NCBI RefSeq assembly: GCF_000439375.1
Contig: NZ_ATMI01000053.1
Span: forward strand, 1-64,000
Direction of reading: 5' to 3'
DNA from: Tatumella saanichensis
GTDB taxonomy: Bacteria > Pseudomonadota > Gammaproteobacteria > Enterobacterales > Enterobacteriaceae
Length of the DNA: 64,000 bases
How positions within the stretch are numbered: the first letter of the stretch is position 1; the number at the start of each line of letters is the position of its first letter. Of this stretch, positions 54,090 through 62,764 are shown piece by piece. The notes below the pieces were generated by a model that worked only from the letters and a program-made list of their open reading frames with translations, was not told the origin of the DNA and did not search any database. The position numbers and the translations under genes are program-made.

Positions 54090-55643
54090 ATGGAGAAGAA
54101 ACCTCTAGAAGGTATGGCACTGGTCTTAATGACCATTGCCTTATCGCTGGCGACCTTTATGCAGGTACTGGACTCCACTATTGCTAACGTGGCGATCCCA
54201 ACCATTGCCGGAAACCTGGGGGCATCCAACTCCCAGGGGACCTGGGTGATCACCTCATTTGGTGTCGCTAACGCTATTTCTATCCCCCTCACCGGCTGGC
54301 TAGCGAAACGCTTTGGTGAAGTAAAATTGTTTATGCTGTCCACCGTCAGTTTCGCCATCGCCTCCTGGGCATGTGGTATGTCCAACAGCCTGACAATGCT
54401 GATCGTTTTCCGCGTCATTCAGGGCGTGGTGGCAGGTCCACTGATCCCGCTGTCGCAGAGTCTGCTACTGAATAACTATCCGCCGGCAAAACGCAGTATC
54501 GCCCTCTCTCTATGGGCAATGACTGTTATTGTTGCGCCGATCTGTGGGCCGATCCTCGGCGGCTGGATCAGCGATAACTACCACTGGGGTTGGATCTTTT
54601 TTATCAATGTGCCTATTGGTATCATCGTCATCCTCTTGAGCCTGCAGACACTACGTGGCCGTGAAACGCGGATCATTCGACAACCCATTGATATTGTCGG
54701 ACTGGTCAGTCTGGTGATTGGTATTGGCTGTCTACAGGTGATGCTGGATCGCGGTAAAGAGTTGGACTGGTTTAGCTCGACAGAAATCGTCACCCTGACG
54801 GTGGTCGCGGTTATCGCCCTACTGGTGTTATTGATTTGGGAGCTGACAGACAAACATCCGATTGTGGATTTGAGCCTGTTCCGTTCACGGAACTTTACCA
54901 TAGGCTGTGTCTCTATCAGCTTAGCCTATATGCTCTATTTCGGGACTATCGTACTGTTGCCGCAACTGTTGCAGGAAGTCTTCGGCTATACCGCGACTTG
55001 GGCTGGTTTAGCGTCGGCGCCGGTCGGTATTCTGCCGGTACTCCTCTCCCCCATCATTGGTCGATTTGCCCATAAAATTGATATGCGCTGGCTGGTAACC
55101 TTCAGCTTTATCATGTACGCCATCTGCTTCTACTGGCGAGCCTATACCTTTGAACCGGCGATGAACTTTGCAGCCTCTGCCTGGCCACAGTTTATCCAAG
55201 GATTTGCGGTAGCCTGCTTCTTTATGCCACTGACAACCATTACCTTGTCAGGACTGCCGCCCGAGAGTATGGCCGCGGCATCCAGTCTATCGAACTTCCT
55301 GCGCACCTTGGCAGGTTCAATTGGCACATCGATTACCACCACGTTATGGAGTAACCGTGAGTCGTTGCATCACAGTCAGTTGACCGAAGCCGTAACCCCT
55401 TATAATCCCAATGCACAGCAGATGTATCAAAAGCTGGAAAATATGGGCATGAGTCACCAGCAGGTCTCGGCTTGGATGGCGCAACAGATCACCGAGCAAG
55501 GACTGATTATCTCCGCTAACGAGATTTTCTGGGCCGCCGGTGGAGTGTTTATTCTATTGCTGGTCACCATCTGGTTTGCCCGTCCACCTTTTGGCAGCGG
55601 TGGAGGGGGGAGTAAAAAAAGCGAGGCCGGTGGTGCGCATTAA
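54090..55643 (+). CDS. emrB: EmrB, MFS drug:proton antiporter (DHA2, 14 TM)
   Basis: 517 residues (E. coli 512). Fourteen hydrophobic segments; motif C region LDSTIANVAIPTIAGNLG and motif A-like GWLAKRFGE are present, and WVITSFGVANAISIPLTGWL is nearly E. coli. It exports uncouplers and hydrophobic antibiotics through EmrA and TolC. An ATG overlapping the emrA stop (54072) has no ribosome site; GGAG 8 bases before 54090 matches the E. coli start. C-terminus is Gly/Ser-rich (GSGGGGS). Confidence 0.96.
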   Translation: MEKKPLEGMALVLMTIALSLATFMQVLDSTIANVAIPTIAGNLGASNSQGTWVITSFGVANAISIPLTGWLAKRFGEVKLFMLSTVSFAIASWACGMSNSLTMLIVFRVIQGVVAGPLIPLSQSLLLNNYPPAKRSIALSLWAMTVIVAPICGPILGGWISDNYHWGWIFFINVPIGIIVILLSLQTLRGRETRIIRQPIDIVGLVSLVIGIGCLQVMLDRGKELDWFSSTEIVTLTVVAVIALLVLLIWELTDKHPIVDLSLFRSRNFTIGCVSISLAYMLYFGTIVLLPQLLQEVFGYTATWAGLASAPVGILPVLLSPIIGRFAHKIDMRWLVTFSFIMYAICFYWRAYTFEPAMNFAASAWPQFIQGFAVACFFMPLTTITLSGLPPESMAAASSLSNFLRTLAGSIGTSITTTLWSNRESLHHSQLTEAVTPYNPNAQQMYQKLENMGMSHQQVSAWMAQQITEQGLIISANEIFWAAGGVFILLLVTIWFARPPFGSGGGGSKKSEAGGAH

Positions 55644-55678
55644 CCTGTACCAGTGCCGATGAGTGAATGACAGAAACG

Positions 55679-55707
55679 AAAAAAGCGCCTAATGGCGCTT
55701 TTTTTAT
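55679..55707. terminator. Bidirectional terminator between emrB and yfiF
   Basis: AAAAAAGCGCC/GGCGCTTTTTT with a 4-base loop, A and T runs on both sides, between two convergent genes. Confidence 0.95.
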
Positions 55708-55716
55708 CAGACAGAC

Positions 55717-56706
55717 TTAGTGATTCTGACGCCACCACTGAGCAAGCAGAATACCGGTCGCCACTGAAACATTCAGGCTTTCAACATTTCCAGTACCGTC
55801 GATAGAGACACTGATATCCCCCTGCTTCAGAGTAGACTCGGTGAGACCATCACTCTCCTGCCCCAGTACCAATACCATCTTCTTAGGCAGTTCTGTCGTC
55901 GAAAGTGGCGTACCGGTGTGGCTGGAAGTGGTCACAATGCTGTAACCCGCTTTACGGAATGCATCCAGCCCGGCGGCAAAACTATTGGAGGTAATGGCCT
56001 GAACATGTTCAGCGCCACCTTCTGCAGTACGGACGGCGGCACCGGATTCCAGCAGAGAAGCATCATCGACTAAGATCCCTTTGGCACCAAAGTGTGCGCA
56101 GCTACGCATGATCGCGCCGAGGTTATGCGGGTTACCGACATTTTCTAATGCCAGTACGCACTCTTTCTCCCCGGCATTCGCCAGCCAATCGGCAACATCC
56201 TGCCCCATATGCTTTTTGATAATGAAACAGACGCCGCCGTGGTGTTCAGTACCCGCCGCTTTGACCAGCTCCGCATCGTCCACCACGTGGTAAGCTTTAC
56301 GGTTCGCCGCTAACCAGCGTAAGGTTTCACGGAAACGCGGGGTCACGCTCTGCACAAACCAAGCGCGAACAATCGCTTCAGGACGGCTCTGGAACAGCGC
56401 CTGACAGGCATTTTCGCCGTACACGCGGGTCTCTTCCTGACGCTGTTTACGGATCACTTCGGGATCAACAATATTTCTCACCGCGGGTTCTTTCGTCGTC
56501 TGCGGCTCCTCAGCAGGAGAACGCGACACAGTCCGCCACGGAGAACGGGATTTCTCTTCCTGACGACGACCTGGCTCCTGCTGTCGTGACGGAGAACGAC
56601 CTCCTTTGCCTGTCCGCGGGTTACCGGTACGTTGACGGGTATCATCCTCGTTGCGAACATACATCACTTTTACTTTACTGCTTTTGCCTTTTAAATCGTC
56701 GCTCAT
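55717..56706 (-). CDS. yfiF: YfiF, SpoU-family RNA methyltransferase homologue
   Basis: With this start the protein is 329 residues. The first ~75 residues are a basic, disordered-looking Arg/Ser/Gln-rich tail with [12 protein letters not shown]; then an RNA-binding substrate domain, and the SPOUT trefoil-knot domain with [20 protein letters not shown] (motif 1), [10 protein letters not shown] (motif 2) and [21 protein letters not shown] (motif 3). Its RNA target is not established in E. coli. AGGAGG lies five bases before the ATG at 56706. Divergent from trxC, as in E. coli. Confidence 0.94.
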   Translation of the reverse strand: MSDDLKGKSSKVKVMYVRNEDDTRQRTGNPRTGKGGRSPSRQQEPGRRQEEKSRSPWRTVSRSPAEEPQTTKEPAVRNIVDPEVIRKQRQEETRVYGENACQALFQSRPEAIVRAWFVQSVTPRFRETLRWLAANRKAYHVVDDAELVKAAGTEHHGGVCFIIKKHMGQDVADWLANAGEKECVLALENVGNPHNLGAIMRSCAHFGAKGILVDDASLLESGAAVRTAEGGAEHVQAITSNSFAAGLDAFRKAGYSIVTTSSHTGTPLSTTELPKKMVLVLGQESDGLTESTLKQGDISVSIDGTGNVESLNVSVATGILLAQWWRQNH

Positions 56707-56880
56707 TCTTTCCTCCTGTTCTGGAGCGCGAAGATTACCTGATGTCACGCTGCTAATCTATCAACTTTGCCCCGAATCCCTTCATCTATCAGAGTAATTG
56801 CCGGATCCTGTTGGTGGTTGTTCTTAGTATGGCAGATAATTAACGCTACTATGAACTAATGACCGTCCCCGGAGGGGTGA

Positions 56881-57300
56881 ATGAATACTGTATGTAGCCA
56901 CTGTCTTGCTACCAATCGTATCCCTGATGACAAAATCAGCGATGCCGCTAAATGCGGTCGCTGTAAAGAACGGCTTTTTTCTGGCGAGGTGATCAATGCC
57001 AGTTCCGCCAGCTTCGATAAGCTGTTGCAGGATGATTTACCACTGGTGATCGACTTTTGGGCGCCTTGGTGTGGCCCCTGTGTCGGTTTTGCGCCGGTAT
57101 TTGAAGATGTCGCGGAAGAACGTGCCCAGCATATGCGCTTTATTAAAGTGAATACTGAGAGTGAGCCTGAACTGGCGGCACGTTTCCGCATCCGCAGTAT
57201 TCCCACACTGATGCTGTTCAGTGATGGTAAACACCAGGACACCCTAGCAGGCGCCCTGCCGAAATCCTCTTTTGAGCAGTGGCTAGATCAGTCCCGCTAA
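56881..57300 (+). CDS. trxC: TrxC, thioredoxin 2
   Basis: The 139-residue length equals E. coli TrxC. The N-terminal zinc site is C5, C8, C25 and C28; the thioredoxin domain has active site WCGPC (C64, C67) and cis-Pro in SIPTLM. It reduces disulfides in the cytosol during oxidative stress (in E. coli an OxyR gene). A GGAGG ribosome site lies just before the ATG. I could not assign an OxyR site by eye. Confidence 0.97.
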   Translation: MNTVCSHCLATNRIPDDKISDAAKCGRCKERLFSGEVINASSASFDKLLQDDLPLVIDFWAPWCGPCVGFAPVFEDVAEERAQHMRFIKVNTESEPELAARFRIRSIPTLMLFSDGKHQDTLAGALPKSSFEQWLDQSR

Positions 57301-57376
57301 TTGTGCGTTTAACTGGCTGGGAGAGACTACGCAGTGGCGGGCTTTTGCTTTACACTGCAGTTTTCTCGGATTTCCT

Positions 57377-58084
57377 GTGACTATGTTAGAAAATGCTGTA
57401 CTGACACTCAGGGCACAGCGCTTGGCAAAATCGACACGCCCGTTCCTCGCCCGCGGCAACCGGGTGGTACGTTGTCAGCGCTGCCTATTGCCCCTTGCAC
57501 ACTGTTTATGTGCCACCATCACGCCACTGCCCGCCCGCAGTCAGTTTTGCCTTGTGATGTTTGATACCGAGCCAATGAAGCCCAGCAATACAGGTCGGCT
57601 GATCGCGGATATTCTGCCAGCAACCACCGCTTATCAATGGTCACGAACTCAACCTCCTCAAGCGCTGCTGGATACCGTCAACCGACAGGACGTCCAACCG
57701 CTGGTCGTCTTTCCCGGCCACTATGCGCCGCAGGGACGTGAAGTGATCACCACTCCACCGCAAAGTGGTAAGCCGCCGTTATTTATCATGCTGGATGGTA
57801 CTTGGACAGAAGCGGCAAAAATGTTTCGCAAAAGTCCGTGGATGGATAATTTTCCGGTGATGTCGCTGAATGTTACCCGCCCTTCTCGTTATAGTTTGCG
57901 CGAATCCCCCACAGCCGGACAACACTGTACGGCGGAGGTGGCTATCGCCCTACTTGAACAAGCTGGTGATCAGCTTGCCGCAGATGGACTACAGTCCCAC
58001 TTTGATAATTTTCGTGAGCGTTATCTGGCAGGTAAACCTTGGCATCCGGCCAATATCACGGAAAATCAAAAAGACCCACAGTAA
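57377..58084 (+). CDS. tapT: TapT (YfiP), tRNA acp3U47 aminocarboxypropyltransferase
   Basis: 235 residues with the DTW-domain fold (here LDGTWTEA). It adds the 3-amino-3-carboxypropyl group from SAM to U47 of tRNA. A zinc-ribbon-like set of cysteines is at C33, C36, C43 and C45 (RCQRCLLPLAHCLC). FDTEPMKPSNTGRLIADILP is highly conserved. The start is uncertain between this GTG, with GGA six bases upstream, and an ATG two codons later at 57383. It precedes patZ by 29 bp. Confidence 0.93.
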   Translation: MTMLENAVLTLRAQRLAKSTRPFLARGNRVVRCQRCLLPLAHCLCATITPLPARSQFCLVMFDTEPMKPSNTGRLIADILPATTAYQWSRTQPPQALLDTVNRQDVQPLVVFPGHYAPQGREVITTPPQSGKPPLFIMLDGTWTEAAKMFRKSPWMDNFPVMSLNVTRPSRYSLRESPTAGQHCTAEVAIALLEQAGDQLAADGLQSHFDNFRERYLAGKPWHPANITENQKDPQ

Positions 58085-58113
58085 ACTGAGGCAATTATTT
58101 CAGGAGGATCACC

Positions 58114-60759
58114 ATGAGCCAGCGTGGCCTTGAAGCGTTACTGAAACCCGAAACCATTGCCGTGATCGGGGCCTCAGAAAAACCTGGTCGTGCCGGCCAC
58201 CTGATGATGCGTAACCTTCTGACCGGCGGTTTTAGCGGTCCGGTGTTGCCAGTGACGCCGAACTGGCGCTCGGTGTGTGGGGTCATGGCCTACCCGTCAG
58301 TGGCTGAATTACCCGTAATCCCTGACTTAGCCATTATCTGTACCCACGGCAAACGGAATATCTATCTATTACAGCAGCTTGCCAGCAAAGGCTGCAAAGC
58401 CTGTCTGATTCTTTCCGCGGCCCGCGAACAGTTTACATCCCTGAAGGCCTTAGCCGCTGAATTGGGTATTCGCCTACTCGGGCCGAATAGCCTCGGGCTG
58501 ATCTGCCCCTGGCAGGGCGTCAATGCCAGTTTTTCACCAGTGCCTATTCGTGCCGGTAAATTGGCCTTTATTTCACAGTCAGCAGCAGTCTCCAACACCT
58601 TACTGGATTGGGCTCACCAGCGGCAGTTAGGATTCTCTTGGTTTATAGGTTTGGGGGACAGTGTTGATATTGCGGTGGATGAGTTGCTGGATTTTCTGGC
58701 CCGTGACAGTAAAACTCGAGCCATCCTGTTGTCGTTAGAAAACTTGGATGATGCCCGCCGTTTTGTTTCCGCTGCACGCAGCGCCTCTCGTAACAAACCC
58801 GTGCTGGTGATTAAGAGCGGACGTAGCCGGGAAGCTCAGCAACTGTTAGACGCAACCGAGAGTCTCGACTCGGCTTGGGATGCGGCTATCCGCCGTGCCG
58901 GTATGTTACGGGTAAAAGATACTCATGAAATGTTTTCCGCCGTTGAAACGCTGAACCTGATGCGCCCGCTACGGGGAGACAGGCTGTTCATTATCAGTAA
59001 TGGTGCAGCGCCCGCCGCCCTAGCGCTGGATGAGCTCAATGCTCGGCATGGTCAATTGGCCCCTTTAACCCCAGCGCTCAGTGAAGCTCTTTCAGCGGTA
59101 CTGCCTGCGAAAATTTCCCCCGCCAATCCGCTAGATTTACAGGATGATGCCACCAGCGCCCGCTATCTAGCTGTGCTGACGCCTTTGCTCCACAGCCATG
59201 ATATTGACGCACTAATGATTATTCACGCACCGAGCGCTGTTTCCCCGGCCAGCGAATGTGCCACCGATATTATTCGTTTGGCAGCGCAACATCCCCGCGG
59301 ACGACAAGTCACCCTACTGACTAATTGGTGCGGCGAACATTCCTCAAGGGAAGCCCGTGAGGCGTTTACCCGTGCCGGGATCCCGACGTGGCGAACACCC
59401 GAGGGTACGGTTACCGCCTATATGCATCAAGTCGAGTACCGGCGTAACCAGCAACAGCTTCGTGAAACGCCAGCCCGGGCTGCTCGCTTGCCCAAACAAC
59501 ACCGCGATGTACGTCGACAACTACAGCAGGCACTCGCCGAAGGTCGTACCCATCTTGATACCCATGAAGTCCAGACGATGTTCCGCAGTTATGGCCTAAA
59601 CACCTTACCTACCTGGCTTGCCAATAACAGTGAACAGGCAGTGGCCGTAGCAGAAAGAATCGGTTATCCGGTGGCTTTAAAACTTCGCTCTGCTGATATC
59701 CCGCACAAATCGGGGATCAAAGGCGTGATGCTCTATCTCCATACTGCACAAGAGGTGGAGAGTGCTGCAGAGGCAATCCTTAAGCGAGCCTCTCAGACTT
59801 GGCCACAAGCGAATATTGAAGGATTACTGGTACAGAGTATGGCTCGCCGTGCGGGTGCTGAAGAACTACGTATTACTGTATATCCTGACCCGCTATTTGG
59901 CCCAGTGATTATCCTCGGTGAAGGCTCTGGCGAATGGCGCAGTCATCAGCCATTGGCTGTTGCACTGCCTCCGCTCAATATGACACTAGCTAAAAATCTG
60001 GTGATCAGAGCTATCGAGCTTGGGACCGTCAGGGATAAAAATGCCTTACAGCCGCTCGATCTCACTGCCGTTAGCCAGTGTCTGGTACAGATTTCGAATA
60101 TGATCATTGATTGCCCAGAAATTCAGTGGCTGGATATTCATCCGCTGCTAGCATCTGGCCCTGACCTGACCCTGCTGGATGCTAGCGTGTCTCTGGCAAC
60201 TTTCGGCGGCGATAGCGAGGCTCGGCTGGCTATCCGCCCTTACCCGCAACGCTTGGAAGAACGAGTCACGCTAAAGGACGGTCGTCAGGTACTGTTCCGC
60301 CCCATCCTCCCGGAAGATGAACCGGGTCTTCAGTCCTTTATTTCACGCGTGACCAAAGAAGACCTCTATTACCGCTACTTCAGTGAGATCAATGAATTTA
60401 CTCATGAGGATCTCGCCAACATGACACAGATCGATTATGACCGTGAGATGGCTATCGTCGCGCTGTACGATAACGGAGACAGTGAAGAAATTATCGGCGT
60501 GACACGTGCTATTTCGGATGCCGATAATATTGACGCTGAGTTTTCAATTCTGGTGCGCTCAGACCTGAAAAACATTGGGCTGGGTCGACGGCTATTAGAG
60601 AAGCTGATCACCTATACTCGGCAACATGGTCTGCTGCGACTGAACGGCATTACCATGCCGGAAAACCTTGGCATGATCACCCTAGCAGAAAAACTCGGAT
60701 TCAGGATGGAAAGGAAACTTGATGAAGGTATAGTAAACCTTCAGCTAACTTTACGTTAG
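58114..60759 (+). CDS. patZ: PatZ (YfiQ/Pka), protein lysine acetyltransferase
   Basis: 881 residues (E. coli 886). In order: CoA-binding Rossmann domain (about 1-130, VIGASEKPGRAGHLM), two succinyl-CoA-synthetase-like domains (to about 460), an ATP-grasp-like domain (about 490-700, PVALKLRSADIPHKSGIKGVML), and a C-terminal GNAT domain (about 713-881) with acetyl-CoA loop KNIGLGRRLLEKL. It acetylates acetyl-CoA synthetase and other proteins. GGAGG ribosome site. In a likely unit with tapT. Confidence 0.97.
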   Translation: MSQRGLEALLKPETIAVIGASEKPGRAGHLMMRNLLTGGFSGPVLPVTPNWRSVCGVMAYPSVAELPVIPDLAIICTHGKRNIYLLQQLASKGCKACLILSAAREQFTSLKALAAELGIRLLGPNSLGLICPWQGVNASFSPVPIRAGKLAFISQSAAVSNTLLDWAHQRQLGFSWFIGLGDSVDIAVDELLDFLARDSKTRAILLSLENLDDARRFVSAARSASRNKPVLVIKSGRSREAQQLLDATESLDSAWDAAIRRAGMLRVKDTHEMFSAVETLNLMRPLRGDRLFIISNGAAPAALALDELNARHGQLAPLTPALSEALSAVLPAKISPANPLDLQDDATSARYLAVLTPLLHSHDIDALMIIHAPSAVSPASECATDIIRLAAQHPRGRQVTLLTNWCGEHSSREAREAFTRAGIPTWRTPEGTVTAYMHQVEYRRNQQQLRETPARAARLPKQHRDVRRQLQQALAEGRTHLDTHEVQTMFRSYGLNTLPTWLANNSEQAVAVAERIGYPVALKLRSADIPHKSGIKGVMLYLHTAQEVESAAEAILKRASQTWPQANIEGLLVQSMARRAGAEELRITVYPDPLFGPVIILGEGSGEWRSHQPLAVALPPLNMTLAKNLVIRAIELGTVRDKNALQPLDLTAVSQCLVQISNMIIDCPEIQWLDIHPLLASGPDLTLLDASVSLATFGGDSEARLAIRPYPQRLEERVTLKDGRQVLFRPILPEDEPGLQSFISRVTKEDLYYRYFSEINEFTHEDLANMTQIDYDREMAIVALYDNGDSEEIIGVTRAISDADNIDAEFSILVRSDLKNIGLGRRLLEKLITYTRQHGLLRLNGITMPENLGMITLAEKLGFRMERKLDEGIVNLQLTLR

Positions 60760-60880
60760 TCGTTTAGGATCCAGAGAAGCGTAAAATTACGACGGCAGGA
60801 TAAGGTTAATGTTACACTTCCTCCTCAGAACTATGCCCTTGTCGGTGACGACGATACATTGAACAGAGAAGAAGCGCATT

Positions 60881-62239
60881 GTGATATTGTCAAAATTCAA
60901 ACTCAATAATCACCAACAGTACCTCGCGCAACTGCCCGGACTTACACAATCCCCTGCTGATTTCACTATGCTTTACTCAGCAGTGGAGTTTCATCGTACT
61001 TTGCTGGAAAAAATTGCCGCCGCGACTTCGCGGATCTGTCTGGTTGCCCTGTATCTGGAAAATGATGAAGGCGGCCGCAGCATCATGGATGCACTGTATG
61101 CAGCCAAGCGTGCAAACCCCTCCTTGGATATTACTCTGTGTGTGGACTGGCACCGCGCCCAACGTGGCCGTATTGGTGCGGCGAAAGCCATGACCAATGC
61201 AGACTGGTACTGTGAAATGGCCAGCCAAAACCCGGAAATTGCGATTCCGGTTTACGGCATTCCGGTCAATACCCGTGAGGCTCTAGGGGTTCTCCACCTG
61301 AAAGGGTTTATTATCGATGATTCGGTGATCTACAGTGGCGCTAGCCTGAATAACGTCTATCTGAATCAACAGGACCGTTACCGCTATGACCGCTACCAGG
61401 TGATCCGCAATCCGGCCCTGGCTGATACCATGTTTGAGTGGGTAGAGATCAACCTTAAGCAAGCCGAAGCGGTTCACCGCCTCGATCGTGCTGAACGCCC
61501 TTCCAGCCCAGAAATTAAAAACGAAACCAAGCAATTTCGGCAGGAACTGCGAACCTTTAACTACGACTTTGACGATAACTCGGATCAGGGTGGACTCACG
61601 GTCACACCACTGGTGGGTCTTGGAAAAAATAACACTCTCAATCAAACCATTTTCCATCTGATGCCTTGTGCAGAACAGAAGCTGATCCTCTGTACGCCCT
61701 ATTTCAATATGCCAGCGATCTTGGTCAGAAATATCATTCGCTTACTGCGTCAAGGCAAACAGGTTGAGATCATCGTTGGCGATAAAACCGCTAACGACTT
61801 TTATATTCCCCCTGAAGAGCCATTTAAGATTATTGGTGCATTACCGTACTTGTATGAGATTAATCTTCGCCGCTTCATCAGTCGGTTACAGTATTATGTC
61901 GATAACCAACAACTAACCGTCCGTCTCTGGAAAGACGGAGCTAACAGCTACCATTTGAAGGGTATCTGGGTGGATGAGGAATGGATGTTACTCACTGGGA
62001 ATAACCTCAATCCACGCGCCTGGCGTCTCGATCTGGAAAATGCCCTGCTAGTCCATGATCCGGAACTACAACTCCGCGATCAAAAGGCTAAAGAACTGAG
62101 CCTTATTCGCGAACACACCTCAATTGTGAACCACTATAATGAGTTGGATAGCATCTCAGAATATCCGGCTAGGATTAAAAAGTTGATCCGCCGCTTAAGA
62201 CGGATCCGTATTGACCGCCTAATCAGCCGTATCCTGTAA
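60881..62239 (+). CDS. pssA: PssA, phosphatidylserine synthase
   Basis: 452 residues (E. coli 451). A phospholipase-D-superfamily enzyme that makes phosphatidylserine from CDP-diacylglycerol and serine. Two HKD motifs are visible: H139-K141-D146 (HLKGFIID) and H358-K360-D365 (HLKGIWVD). The basic C-terminus KKLIRRLRRIRIDRLISRIL aids membrane association. Non-ATG start: GTG at 60881, or TTG two codons later at 60887, which corresponds to the E. coli N-terminus. A 121-bp gap separates it from patZ. Confidence 0.97.
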   Translation: MILSKFKLNNHQQYLAQLPGLTQSPADFTMLYSAVEFHRTLLEKIAAATSRICLVALYLENDEGGRSIMDALYAAKRANPSLDITLCVDWHRAQRGRIGAAKAMTNADWYCEMASQNPEIAIPVYGIPVNTREALGVLHLKGFIIDDSVIYSGASLNNVYLNQQDRYRYDRYQVIRNPALADTMFEWVEINLKQAEAVHRLDRAERPSSPEIKNETKQFRQELRTFNYDFDDNSDQGGLTVTPLVGLGKNNTLNQTIFHLMPCAEQKLILCTPYFNMPAILVRNIIRLLRQGKQVEIIVGDKTANDFYIPPEEPFKIIGALPYLYEINLRRFISRLQYYVDNQQLTVRLWKDGANSYHLKGIWVDEEWMLLTGNNLNPRAWRLDLENALLVHDPELQLRDQKAKELSLIREHTSIVNHYNELDSISEYPARIKKLIRRLRRIRIDRLISRIL

Positions 62240-62280
62240 AGCCATTTTTCGGTTATAAACGACAGTAAGTATTTGATAAT

Positions 62281-62309
62281 AACAGCCCTGAATGATCAGG
62301 GCTGTTTTG
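62281..62309 (+). terminator. Terminator of pssA
   Basis: An 11-bp perfect stem AACAGCCCTGA/TCAGGGCTGTT with a 4-base loop and a T-rich tail. Confidence 0.92.
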
Positions 62310-62764
62310 TTTGCTCGTTGATCTGCTTACATCCTGTATCATCACCAATACCTCGGTCTGCGATAACCCTCGCCTTATCGACTGTTTTTCGCCGTCAGCC
62401 CATTACTCCCTATCAGGGCATCGCGTACGACAGTTCCGAATAGAACAGCCGCAGCTTGGGATTTAGGCAATGCATATTCTTTTAAGACTGAAAAGTATGT
62501 CATCACGGAAGTTATTCCTTAGCGGACCTGTCCCCGGGAATGGTAACGAATGAAGCTATAGTGATGTGAGTCCAGCCTCACCGATAGCATCAATAATGAG
62601 TTTTGCTTGGTACTTCTGTTTATTTTTAAAATATAGCTACGAAGTTTCATGGGTTCTTCGAGCAAACTTGGGGGCTGTTTAATAGTCGTTTTAATGGGAC
62701 GGGTAAAAAGGATGATAGGGTATGGAGGAGCAGACAGCCCCGAAAGGCTGTCTGTAAGGAAAAA
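62310..62764. other. Gene-free interval between pssA and kgtP
   Basis: 455 bp between convergent genes with no recognisable gene; an open frame from 62649 overlaps kgtP antisense and looks spurious. A 9-bp stem-loop CAGACAGCC/GGCTGTCTG (62731-62739 with 62746-62754) lies 11 bases past the kgtP stop and probably marks its 3' end, though no T run follows on the minus strand. Confidence 0.6.

Noticed and set aside
52170-62545. Similar short strings near 52173 (CCTTAGCGTACCGTCCCCG) and 62517 (CCTTAGCGGACCTGTCCCCG)
   Set aside because: Only about 19 bases with mismatches and no terminal repeats or shared flanks; probably chance. A dispersed-repeat search of the genome would settle it.
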